Position numbers and translations under genes: made by a program
In this document: piece after piece, positions 1-6,818 of the stretch
Layout: each line of letters opens with the position of its first letter
Numbering within the stretch: position 1 is the stretch's first letter
Notes under the pieces: generated by a model
What the model was told of the DNA's origin: nothing
Database searches by the model: none
The model's input: only the letters and a program-made list of their open reading frames with translations
Assembly: GCA_035552275.1 (NCBI GenBank)
Contig: DASZLR010000013.1
Span: 1 to 24,250 of the forward strand
Direction of reading: 5' to 3'
From: DASVLX01 sp035552275
GTDB taxonomy: Bacteria > Actinomycetota > Actinomycetes > Mycobacteriales > Pseudonocardiaceae
Length of the DNA: 24,250 bases

Positions 1-1
1 C

Positions 2-121
2 GTGCGGGGTGAGCTGGTCATCACCGTGGCCGGGCGCTACCCGCTGTCCGACGCCGCTGAAGCGCAGCGGGTCAGCGACGGCGGCCACGCCGGCGGCAAG
101 CTGGTGCTCACGGTCGACTGA
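2..121 (+). CDS. C-terminal fragment of a zinc-type alcohol dehydrogenase / quinone reductase-like (MDR) protein
   Basis: Only the last 39 codons are inside the window; the gene starts to the left. The frame ends in a pattern typical of the C-terminus of medium-chain dehydrogenase/reductases: a YPLSDAAEAQR helix followed by GHAGGKLVLTV and the stop. In quinone-oxidoreductase-like members this segment closes the catalytic domain after the NADPH-binding fold. The substrate cannot be inferred from so little sequence. Its last 14 bases overlap the 3' end of the convergent MFS gene, so the two transcripts run into each other with no separate terminator between them. The family call is fairly safe; function within it is open. 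Confidence 0.72.
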   Translation: MRGELVITVAGRYPLSDAAEAQRVSDGGHAGGKLVLTVD

Positions 122-1385
122 CGTCCGCCCCGGCGGTGGAGGCTGGTTCCCCCGGCGTGATGTGCCTTGTGTGGTCGCGTCGGGGGAGCAGCAGCGGGGT
201 CGCCAGCAGGAGGACGCCGGCGATCGCGATCGCGGCGCGGGGACCAGTGATGCTGGCGAGCAGGCCCCACAGCGCGGTCAGCGCGGCAGTGGTGGCGTTG
301 CTGGTGATCGACCACGCCGACAGGGCGCGGGCCACTCGGTCTCTCGCGGTCTGGTCCAGCCGATAGGTCGCGTACACCGGGTTGAACACACCGACGCACA
401 TCACCAGCCCAAGCTGAACGACGATGACGAGCACCAGCCCGGCAGCGCCGGGGCGGATGAACGCCAGTCCGAGCGACCAGCACGCGCGCAGCGCGCCAGC
501 CGCGAGCATCACCTGGTGCCGCCCGAACCGGGCGACCAGCCGGCGGGACAGCCGCGACCCGATGATGCCGCCGACGCAGGGCGCGCCGAACGCGAGGCCG
601 TACTGCCAGGGCCGGAACCCCAGGTGGCCGAGCATCAGGACGGCCAGCAGCGGCGCGGTCGCCATGATCAGGCCGTTGACCAGGAGGGTGTTGAAGAACA
701 GCGGGCGCAGCCCCGGATGACTCAGGATGTGCCGCCACCCGTCGAGCAGGTCGCCGACCCGTGTCCATCCCACGCCGGTTCGCTCGGCCCGGTTGGCCGG
801 CGGCGGTTCGCTGCCGCCCATCGCGCGGATTCCCAGTGCCGAGAGCAGGAAGCTGACCGCGTTGGCCGCCACGGTGATCACCGGGCCGAACAACCCGATC
901 GCAGCCCCGCCCAACGGTGGTCCCAGCACGGTCGCGGTCCACGTCGTGGACTCGAACCGCCCGTTCGCGATGAGCAGATCCTCTTGCGGCACAAGGGATT
1001 TCAGGAACGCCCCGCTGGCCGCTTTGAAGGTGATATCCGCCGCCGCGACGACGACGGACACGACCAGCAGTTGGCCGAAACTGAGCCTGCCGAGCGCGAA
1101 CGCGGCGGGGACGCTCAGCACCGCCGCGAACCGGGTCAGGTCCATCGTGATCAGCACCGGCCGCTTGTGGCGAAACTCCATCCACGGGCCGAGCGGCACC
1201 GCGACCGCCGCCCCCATCGCCAGTCCGGCGGCCGCCAGCGCCGACACCTCGGTCGGCCCGGCGTGCAGCACGAGGACCGCGATCAACGGGAACGCATCGA
1301 ACGCCAGCCAGGTGCCTAGCGTGCTGACCGCGTAGGCGCCCCACAACCACTCGAACCGCCGCCCCAGCGACCGCCGCCGCACCAT
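108..1385 (-). CDS. MFS drug/siderophore-type exporter
   Basis: A 425-residue membrane protein with the alternating hydrophobic pattern of a 10-12 helix major facilitator. The N-terminus has a basic stretch and then a first helix (LWGAYAVSTLGTWLAFDAFPLIAVLVL). The loop after helix 2 (GPWMEFRHKRPVLITMDLTR) corresponds to the conserved cytoplasmic loop of the EntS/MFS_3 exporter group, with the basic RHKRP run in the expected place. The frame is open to 1490, but I chose the ATG at 1385: it sits just before the first helix, has a GAGGGG stretch upstream, and the longer version adds an unlikely Arg-rich leader. It is divergent from the damaged LysR-type gene, the usual layout for an exporter and its regulator. 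It probably effluxes a small molecule by proton antiport; the substrate is unknown. It may or may not belong to the biosynthetic cluster. Confidence 0.85.
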   Translation of the reverse strand: MVRRRSLGRRFEWLWGAYAVSTLGTWLAFDAFPLIAVLVLHAGPTEVSALAAAGLAMGAAVAVPLGPWMEFRHKRPVLITMDLTRFAAVLSVPAAFALGRLSFGQLLVVSVVVAAADITFKAASGAFLKSLVPQEDLLIANGRFESTTWTATVLGPPLGGAAIGLFGPVITVAANAVSFLLSALGIRAMGGSEPPPANRAERTGVGWTRVGDLLDGWRHILSHPGLRPLFFNTLLVNGLIMATAPLLAVLMLGHLGFRPWQYGLAFGAPCVGGIIGSRLSRRLVARFGRHQVMLAAGALRACWSLGLAFIRPGAAGLVLVIVVQLGLVMCVGVFNPVYATYRLDQTARDRVARALSAWSITSNATTAALTALWGLLASITGPRAAIAIAGVLLLATPLLLPRRDHTRHITPGEPASTAGADVSRP

Positions 1386-1424
1386 CCCCAACACCCCTCG
1401 CCGTGTCGACCGCACAACCGCACG

Positions 1425-1441
1425 TTGATCCAGGAGATCAA
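1425..1441. promoter_or_regulatory. Perfect inverted repeat upstream of the MFS gene (6-5-6)
   Basis: TTGATC-CAGGA-GATCAA is a perfect palindrome with 6-bp arms and a 5-bp spacer, 40 bp upstream of the MFS start codon in the region divergent from the LysR-type gene. Its geometry suits a dimeric repressor or a LysR-type operator. A second palindrome of identical arm and spacer length lies at 1488-1504. No binding protein can be assigned from sequence alone. Confidence 0.4.
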
Positions 1442-1487
1442 AGCGGCCGGTGGATCGGCGGGTCAAACAACTGCCGCGCCGGCGAGC

Positions 1488-1504
1488 CACAACGGAATGT
1501 TGTG
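1488..1504. promoter_or_regulatory. Perfect inverted repeat upstream of the LysR-type gene (6-5-6)
   Basis: CACAAC-GGAAT-GTTGTG is a perfect palindrome ending 18 bp before the probable GTG start of the LysR-type gene. Just after it comes TACAGT (1509-1514), a fair -10 hexamer placed so that transcription would begin at or near the GTG, giving a leaderless message. The palindrome would then cover the -35 to -10 interval, a classic autorepression position. Promoter and operator are both inferred. Confidence 0.4.
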
Positions 1505-1522
1505 CGGCTACAGTCGGTCGGC

Positions 1523-2275
1523 GTGGATCTCGATGCCGTGCGCACCGTCGTCGCCGTCGCGGACACCGGCCAGTTCTCCGCCGCTTCGGTGCGGCCCGGC
1601 CGTCGGGCGCTGCGCGTCGACGTGATCGGCCGGCGGCTCGCGCCGGCCGCGCTGCTGCGCGACTTCCACCACGCGCATCCCACCACCGAACTCGATGTGG
1701 TGACCCTCTTCGACGCCGACACGGCCATCGCCGCCGTCCGGTCCGGCACGATCGACGCGACCTTCCGCGCCGTCACCGTGCCCGCGGGACAACTCCCCGA
1801 CGGCATCAAGGCCGCCCGGGTCCTGGACGAGCCGCTGCAACTCGTCACCGGACCGGCCCACGAATTCGCCGCCGCCCGCGCGGTCACGCCCGCCCAGCTC
1901 GCCGGGCGCCAGATCTGGATGCCCGGCATCGTCACCGGCACCGAATGGGCCGCCTATTACGACGAACTCGCCGACACCTTCGGGCTCACCATCGACCCCA
2001 CCGGTCCGAATTTCGGCACCGAGCCGCTGCTGGACGTGATCGCCGACTCCGCAATGCTGGCGACCTTCGTCGGCGACCAGACCCGGCTGGCCTGGCCCGC
2101 CGACTATGGGCTGCGGCGCATCGCCCTGCACGACCCGACACCCGCCTATCCGCACTCGCTGATCTGGCGCTATGACAATCCGCACCCGGCGCTCACCACA
2201 CTCCGCGACCATCTCCGCGCCGCGCGGCCGAACCACCCGCAGACCCATACCTGGACGCCGCAATGGGCCCGCTGA
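1523..2275 (+). pseudogene. LysR-type regulator with most of its DNA-binding domain deleted
   Basis: From GTG 1523 the protein is 250 residues, against about 300 for intact LysR-type regulators. It opens with the usual start of the winged helix-turn-helix (VDLDAVRTVVAVADTGQFSAAS) and then jumps directly to VRPGRRALRVDVIGRRLAPAALL, the beginning of the effector-binding domain. The recognition helix, the wing and the linker helix, about 50-60 residues, are missing without breaking the frame. The remaining periplasmic-binding-protein-like domain (about residues 32-240) looks intact. An upstream ATG at 1403 is in frame, but its extra 40 residues do not look like protein of this family. Without the HTH it cannot bind DNA in the normal way, so I call it a pseudogene. 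A surviving role as a ligand-binding or dominant-negative partner is possible. It lies divergent from the MFS gene. Confidence 0.72.
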
Positions 2276-2332
2276 ACCCACGCGAGCGGCATACTTGGGG
2301 CGACCAGATTCCCCGGCCGCGAGGGGACGACG

Positions 2333-3940
2333 ATGTCCGCACCCGCATGGGATCAGAACGACGCCGCGCGCGGTGATCTCCCCGGCGAACTCCCTGGCGG
2401 CGGGGTGAGTTGGGTCGACCAGGTCGCCCGGCACGCCCACCGCATCCCGGACCGGGTCGCGTTGCGCTTCGAGAGCCGGTCGACCACCTGGACTGAACTG
2501 GACCACCGCGTCCGGACGCTCGCGGCGGGCCTGCGCGACCGGGGCGTGGCGGCCGGCGACCGGGTCGCGGTGCTGATGACCAACCGACCCGAGTTCATCG
2601 AAACCGTGTTGGCCGTCAACACGTTGGGTGGCATCGCCGTTCCGGTCAACTTCCGGCTGTCCGCGGCCGAGATCCGCTACATCATCGTCGACAGCGGCGC
2701 CCGGCTGCTGGTGGCGGACTCCGGTCTGGCCCCGCTTGCCGGCGCGGTGCGGGCGGAATCGGCGCAGCCACCGGGATGTCTGGTGGTCGGTGACTCGACA
2801 GGCGCGGCCGGACCGGGTGCGGAAAGCTACCAGGATCTGCTGGCCGGTCCCGTGGCCGAAGCGCCGGCGGCGGCGATCAGCGAGCGGGACATCGCGCTGA
2901 TCATGTACACCTCGGGCACCACCGGCCGGCCCAAGGGTGCGATGCTGTCGCACCTGAACCTGATGGTGCAGTGCCTGACGGTGATCCAGGCGTTCGGACA
3001 GTCCACGGCGGAAATCAGCCTGTGCGCGTCGCCGATGTTCCACATCGCCGGCATCGGGCTGTTCGCGCCGGTGCTGCTCGGCGGCGGCACCGTGGTGATC
3101 ATGCCCAGCGGCCAGTTCGACGCGGGCACGACGCTGGACGTCCTGGAACGTGAGCAGGTCACGACCCTCTTTCTCGTGCCGGCGCAGTGGCAGGTGCTGT
3201 GCGCCGATCCGAACGTGGCCGGCCGGGCCAGCTCGTTGCGGACGATCTCGTGGGGCGCCGCGCCGGCCACCGTCAGCCTGCTGGAGACGATGGCACGGAC
3301 CTTCCCCGAGGCGACGAACATCGCGTTGTTCGGCCAAACCGAGATGTCGCCGGTCACCTGCGCACTGGACGGCGGGGACGCGCTGCGCAAGATCGGCTCG
3401 GTGGGGAAGCCGGTGCCGTTCGTGGCCGCGCGGGTGGTGGACGACGAGATGAACGACGTCCCGCCGGGCGCGGTCGGCGAGATCGTCTATCGCGGACCGG
3501 GCACGATGGCCGGCTACTGGAACAACCCGGCCGCCACCGCGGACGCGTTCGCCGGCGGCTGGTTCCACTCCGGGGATTTGGTGCGGGTGGACGACGAGGG
3601 CTTCGTCTACGTGGTGGACCGCAAGAAGGACATGATCATCTCCGGCGGCGAGAACATCTACTGCGCCGAGGTGGAGAACGTGCTCGCCGGACATCCCGGC
3701 GTCGCCGATGTCGCCGTCATCGGCGGCAAGGACCAGCGGTGGGGCGAGACACCGATCGCGATCATCGTGCCGGCGCGGCCGGACGAGCCGCCGACACTGG
3801 ACGACCTGACCGCCTGGAGCCGGGACCGGCTGGCCTCGTACAAGAAACCGACGGCGATTGTCCTGATCGACGCGCTGCCCCGCAACGCATCCGGCAAGGT
3901 CCTCAAACATCAGCTGCGCGCGACGTACGGCGATCGATGA
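2333..3940 (+). CDS. AMP-forming acyl-CoA synthetase (class I adenylate-forming enzyme)
   Basis: This 535-residue protein carries the complete core of the adenylate-forming family: the phosphate-binding loop MYTSGTTGRPKGAMLSH (around residue 190), the adenine-pocket motif FGQTEMSP, the GWFHSGDL segment with the ribose-binding Asp, the hinge DRKKDMIISGGENIYCAEVE, and the C-terminal NASGKVLK with the catalytic Lys of adenylation. Length and the absence of a carrier domain indicate a free-standing CoA ligase of the FadD/long-chain or aryl type: carboxylic acid plus ATP gives acyl-AMP, then acyl-CoA. ATG 2333 is preceded by GAGGGG at good spacing. It follows the LysR remnant after 57 bp and converges on the DinB-like gene. 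It could supply an acyl-CoA for secondary metabolism or belong to fatty-acid catabolism; nothing in the sequence fixes the substrate. Confidence 0.9.
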   Translation: MSAPAWDQNDAARGDLPGELPGGGVSWVDQVARHAHRIPDRVALRFESRSTTWTELDHRVRTLAAGLRDRGVAAGDRVAVLMTNRPEFIETVLAVNTLGGIAVPVNFRLSAAEIRYIIVDSGARLLVADSGLAPLAGAVRAESAQPPGCLVVGDSTGAAGPGAESYQDLLAGPVAEAPAAAISERDIALIMYTSGTTGRPKGAMLSHLNLMVQCLTVIQAFGQSTAEISLCASPMFHIAGIGLFAPVLLGGGTVVIMPSGQFDAGTTLDVLEREQVTTLFLVPAQWQVLCADPNVAGRASSLRTISWGAAPATVSLLETMARTFPEATNIALFGQTEMSPVTCALDGGDALRKIGSVGKPVPFVAARVVDDEMNDVPPGAVGEIVYRGPGTMAGYWNNPAATADAFAGGWFHSGDLVRVDDEGFVYVVDRKKDMIISGGENIYCAEVENVLAGHPGVADVAVIGGKDQRWGETPIAIIVPARPDEPPTLDDLTAWSRDRLASYKKPTAIVLIDALPRNASGKVLKHQLRATYGDR

Positions 3941-3942
3941 GC

Positions 3943-3966
3943 TCCGGCTCGCTCCGCGCGGCCGGA
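3943..3966. terminator. Short GC hairpin between convergent genes
   Basis: TCCGGC and GCCGGA form a perfect 6-bp stem around a 12-base loop, filling most of the 29-bp gap between the stop of the acyl-CoA synthetase and that of the DinB-like gene. There is no T-run on either side, which is common in actinomycete terminators. Placement between two convergent stops is the main support. Confidence 0.45.
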
Positions 3967-3969
3967 TGG

Positions 3970-4491
3970 TCAGTGGGTGGCGTCGAGGGTGAGCTGCTCG
4001 CGATGGAACCGAAAGTGCTGGGTGGGGTAGCGGTAGATGTCGGCGAGGGTCAGGTAATCCGCGAAGAAGGGATCCCAGCGGGTCGGGTAGTGCATTCCGC
4101 CGGCGAGATCCTCGTCGGTCTCGGCGTCCAGGCGGCGGTGTAGGGCCATGATCACCCGATCGCACGTGCCGCGCAGCCGGGCGGTGGTGAGCAGCCGCGC
4201 ACCGATGCGGCTTCCGTAGTAGTTGACCACGTCGAACGGCGTGGTGCCGGCGTCGAGTAGTCGGGCGTAACCGCGGCTGGCGCGAACCGGCAGGTGACTG
4301 AACACCCGCACCAGCACCAGCAGCGCCCGCACGATCAGATACCCGAACAGCATGTGGAACAACAGTTCCTGATTGGTCCATCGGGTGCCGTCGGAGGGCC
4401 GCCGCAGCTCGGCCTCGGTGGCGCCGTCGAGCAGCCGGTGGAACTCGGTTCGCGCGCTTTCCAGTTCGTCGTGGACTGCCTGTCTGTCCAT
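3970..4491 (-). CDS. DinB-like four-helix-bundle protein
   Basis: From ATG 4491 the protein has 173 residues. An alternative in-frame ATG at 4509 adds six; GGTGA precedes 4491 and GGGGA precedes 4509, so the start is uncertain. The pattern is that of the DinB/YfiT superfamily: an N-terminal helix (VHDELESARTEFHRLLDG), a TRWTNQELLFHMLFGY segment in which Trp-Thr-x-x-(x)-His is the family's usual first metal ligand region, and a C-terminal YRYPTQHFRFHREQL helix with two more histidines. Such proteins bind a divalent metal; several act as thiol-dependent transferases or hydrolases (for example with mycothiol or bacillithiol), but many are uncharacterised. It is convergent with the acyl-CoA synthetase, and its upstream end abuts the N-acetyltransferase-like stub. 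No specific reaction can be proposed. Confidence 0.7.
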   Translation of the reverse strand: MDRQAVHDELESARTEFHRLLDGATEAELRRPSDGTRWTNQELLFHMLFGYLIVRALLVLVRVFSHLPVRASRGYARLLDAGTTPFDVVNYYGSRIGARLLTTARLRGTCDRVIMALHRRLDAETDEDLAGGMHYPTRWDPFFADYLTLADIYRYPTQHFRFHREQLTLDATH

Positions 4492-4495
4492 TGCG

Positions 4496-4567
4496 TCACC
4501 GCCTGTCATACGGTCCCCGCCCAGCGCCGATCCTGGCCAGGTAGTCGATCACGGTGTCGGTGTTCAT
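4496..4567 (-). pseudogene. N-terminal stub of an arylamine N-acetyltransferase-like gene
   Basis: Between the DinB-like gene and pabAB the minus strand has a 23-codon ORF starting MNTDTVIDYLARIGAG. The YLARIGAGR segment is the characteristic N-terminal helix of arylamine N-acetyltransferases (NAT/RifF family), where it is normally followed by about 240 more residues carrying the Cys-His-Asp triad. Here the frame stops after a further seven residues, and nothing of the rest of the enzyme is found nearby. The simplest reading is a deletion that joined the first codons of a nat gene to sequence upstream of the DinB-like gene. The match is short, so chance resemblance or a genuine small leader ORF is not excluded. 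Confidence 0.4.
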
Positions 4568-4611
4568 ATCCTTGCGTCATCTCTGGAGTCTCGGCGGGAT
4601 TGGAGGTTCGA

Positions 4612-6729
4612 GTGCGCACGCTGCTTGTCGACAACCATGACTCCTACACCTTCAACCTGTTCCAGCTCATCGCGGAGGTGAACGGCGTCGAGCCGGTCGT
4701 CGTCGTCAACGACGATCCCGCGCTCGCCACCATGCCGCTGACGGACTTCGACAACATCGTCATCTCGCCCGGACCCGGCCGCCCGCACCACGCCCGTGAC
4801 CTCGGACACGTCGCGGACCTGCTGCTCCGCACCACGCTGCCGGTGCTCGGGGTCTGCCTCGGCCATCAGGCGATCGCTTACCTGGCCGGCGGCTCGGTCG
4901 GCTTGGCGCCGCAGCCCCGGCATGGGCACCTCACCACCGTCAGGCACGAGGACGACGAACTGTTCGCCGGCATCCCCAGCGAGTTCACCGGGGTGCGATA
5001 CCACTCGCTGTGCGTGCGGGAGCCGCTGCCCGCGGAACTGATGGTCACCGCCCGCGCCGAGGACGGCGTGATCATGGCGCTACGGCACCGCGACCTGCCG
5101 CGCTGGGGCGTGCAGTTCCACCCCGAATCGATCGCCTCGCACTACGGCCGGGAGATCATCCGCAACTTCACCGCGCTGACCCGGCAGGCGAACGGCCGTC
5201 CTGGTCAGGCAGAGCCTGTCGCGCCCGCCACGCCTGCCATGCATCGGGACACCGGCCCGGTCCACGAACTGCGGATGATCAGCGTCGAGCTGCCCGGCGA
5301 GGCGGACTCCGAAGCCGTCTTCCTTGAGTTCTTCGCCGAAGGTCCGGACTGCTTCTGGCTGGACAGCAGTCGGGTCGAGGCCGGGCTGTCCCGGTTCTCC
5401 TTCCTCGGCGACGCTTCCGGCCCGCTCAGCGAAGTGCTCACCTATCGAGTCGACAGCGGCGCGGTCACCGTGCGGGACGCCGCCGGCGCGCGGGCGATCG
5501 GCGGCAGCGTGTTCGACGTGCTCGACGCGCGGTTGCGGCAACGCCCATTGCGTGACCCCGCCGACCTGCCGTTCGACCTGACCGGCGGTTACGTCGGCTA
5601 CTTCGGCTACGAGCTCAAGTCCGAATGCGGCGCGACCACCCGCTACACCGCTGACACCCCCGACGCCGCCTGGATCTTCGCCGACCGGCTGGTCGTGGTG
5701 GACCACCAGGAGAACCTGACGTATGTGCTGGCCCTGTACGACGAGCGGACCCAGGCCGCCGCACGGGCCTGGGTGGACGACACCGCCGGCCGGTTGGTGC
5801 GGCTGTCACCGGCCCCGGAGCCGGCCGACGAAACCAACGACGAACCAGCCGAGGAAACCAGCCGGTTCGCGGCGCGGCACCTGGTTCGCGACGAGGCCGG
5901 CTACCAGGCCGACATTCGCGAGTCGCGGCGGGAGCTGGCGCGCGGCGAGAGCTACGAGATCTGCCTCACCAACAAGGTGCGACTGCCCTTCCACGACGAC
6001 GACACCGCGTTCTACCGCCGGCTGCGGCGGCTGAACCCGGCGCCGTACTCCGCGCTGCTGCGGGTCGGCGATGTCACCGTGTTCAGCTCGTCGCCGGAAC
6101 GGTTCCTGCGGATCGAGCGGGACGGCCGGGTGCAGAGCAGGCCGATCAAGGGCACCGCGCCGCGCCATCCCGACCCGATCCGCGACGCCGCGCTGGCCGC
6201 CGAACTGGTCGCCAGCGCCAAAACCCAGGCCGAGAACCTGATGATCGTCGACCTGCTGCGCAACGATCTCGGCCAGGTATGCGGGATCGGCAGCGTGCAC
6301 GTCGACCCGCGGCTGGCGGTGGAGAGCTACCGGACCGTGCATCAGTTGGTGGCCACGATCAGCGGCCAACTGCGGCCGACGGTCAGCGCGGTGGACTGTG
6401 TGCGGCACTGTTTCCCCGGCGGATCGATGACGGGGGCGCCGAAGCGGCGCACCATGGAGATCATCGACCGGCTGGAGACCGAGGCCAGGGGCGTCTACTC
6501 CGGCGCGCTCGGTTACCTCGGGCTCTCCGGCGGAGCCGACCTGAACATCGTGATCCGCACCGCCGTCCGGCTCGGCGACGAGCTGAGCGTCGGCGCCGGC
6601 GGGGCCATCGTGCTCGACTCCGAAGTGCGCGCGGAATACCAGGAGATGCTGCTCAAGGCCGTCGCCCCGCTGCGCGCCTATCGGGCGCCGGCCACCTCCG
6701 AATCGGGCGGCGCGGTCGGAAGCCTCTGA
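4612..6729 (+). CDS. pabAB: Fused aminodeoxychorismate synthase (PabA-PabB); candidate self-resistance copy of the abyssomicin target
   Basis: The 705-residue protein makes 4-amino-4-deoxychorismate from chorismate and glutamine, the first step to p-aminobenzoate and folate. Residues 1-190 are a class I glutamine amidotransferase with the triad visible: Cys82 in GVCLGHQ, and His170 and Glu172 in QFHPES. Residues 210-700 are the chorismate-binding subunit. The motif PIKGT (Lys513) marks PabB rather than anthranilate synthase, since Lys is the nucleophile that forms the enzyme adduct at C2 of chorismate. FPGGSMTGAPK and GAGGAIVLDSE are the usual C-terminal signatures. The frame is open much further upstream, but GTG 4612 matches the family start and has GGAGG before it. 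No pabC is in the window. Fused PabAB enzymes occur both as housekeeping enzymes and in PABA-derived antibiotic clusters. Here, beside spirotetronate-like genes, a drug-tolerant second copy of the target is the more attractive reading. Confidence 0.93.
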   Translation: MRTLLVDNHDSYTFNLFQLIAEVNGVEPVVVVNDDPALATMPLTDFDNIVISPGPGRPHHARDLGHVADLLLRTTLPVLGVCLGHQAIAYLAGGSVGLAPQPRHGHLTTVRHEDDELFAGIPSEFTGVRYHSLCVREPLPAELMVTARAEDGVIMALRHRDLPRWGVQFHPESIASHYGREIIRNFTALTRQANGRPGQAEPVAPATPAMHRDTGPVHELRMISVELPGEADSEAVFLEFFAEGPDCFWLDSSRVEAGLSRFSFLGDASGPLSEVLTYRVDSGAVTVRDAAGARAIGGSVFDVLDARLRQRPLRDPADLPFDLTGGYVGYFGYELKSECGATTRYTADTPDAAWIFADRLVVVDHQENLTYVLALYDERTQAAARAWVDDTAGRLVRLSPAPEPADETNDEPAEETSRFAARHLVRDEAGYQADIRESRRELARGESYEICLTNKVRLPFHDDDTAFYRRLRRLNPAPYSALLRVGDVTVFSSSPERFLRIERDGRVQSRPIKGTAPRHPDPIRDAALAAELVASAKTQAENLMIVDLLRNDLGQVCGIGSVHVDPRLAVESYRTVHQLVATISGQLRPTVSAVDCVRHCFPGGSMTGAPKRRTMEIIDRLETEARGVYSGALGYLGLSGGADLNIVIRTAVRLGDELSVGAGGAIVLDSEVRAEYQEMLLKAVAPLRAYRAPATSESGGAVGSL

Positions 6730-6818
6730 CTGCGCAAGGTTCGCTTTAGCGCCGTTCGCCACACTCCCCGACAGTGCTTTTGGGGGCGTCAGGGGTCACC
6801 GGAGAACAGGAGCGTGTC

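Noticed and set aside
9..1319. A 436-codon plus-strand frame opposite the MFS gene.
   Set aside because: Its translation is Arg/Gly/Gln-rich without domain signals, while the opposite strand gives a clear membrane transporter.
1508..4381. A 957-codon open frame on the minus strand.
   Set aside because: It runs antisense through the LysR remnant and the acyl-CoA synthetase, is rich in Arg, Gly and Pro, and shows no recognisable motif. Long antisense frames are expected in DNA with such GC-rich third positions.
4612..6729. Anthranilate synthase (TrpE-TrpG fusion) or phenazine/isochorismate-type enzyme as identity of the fused synthase.
   Set aside because: The PIKGT motif with Lys is diagnostic of aminodeoxychorismate synthase; TrpE-type enzymes have Ala at that position. 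The amidotransferase-first order also fits PabAB.
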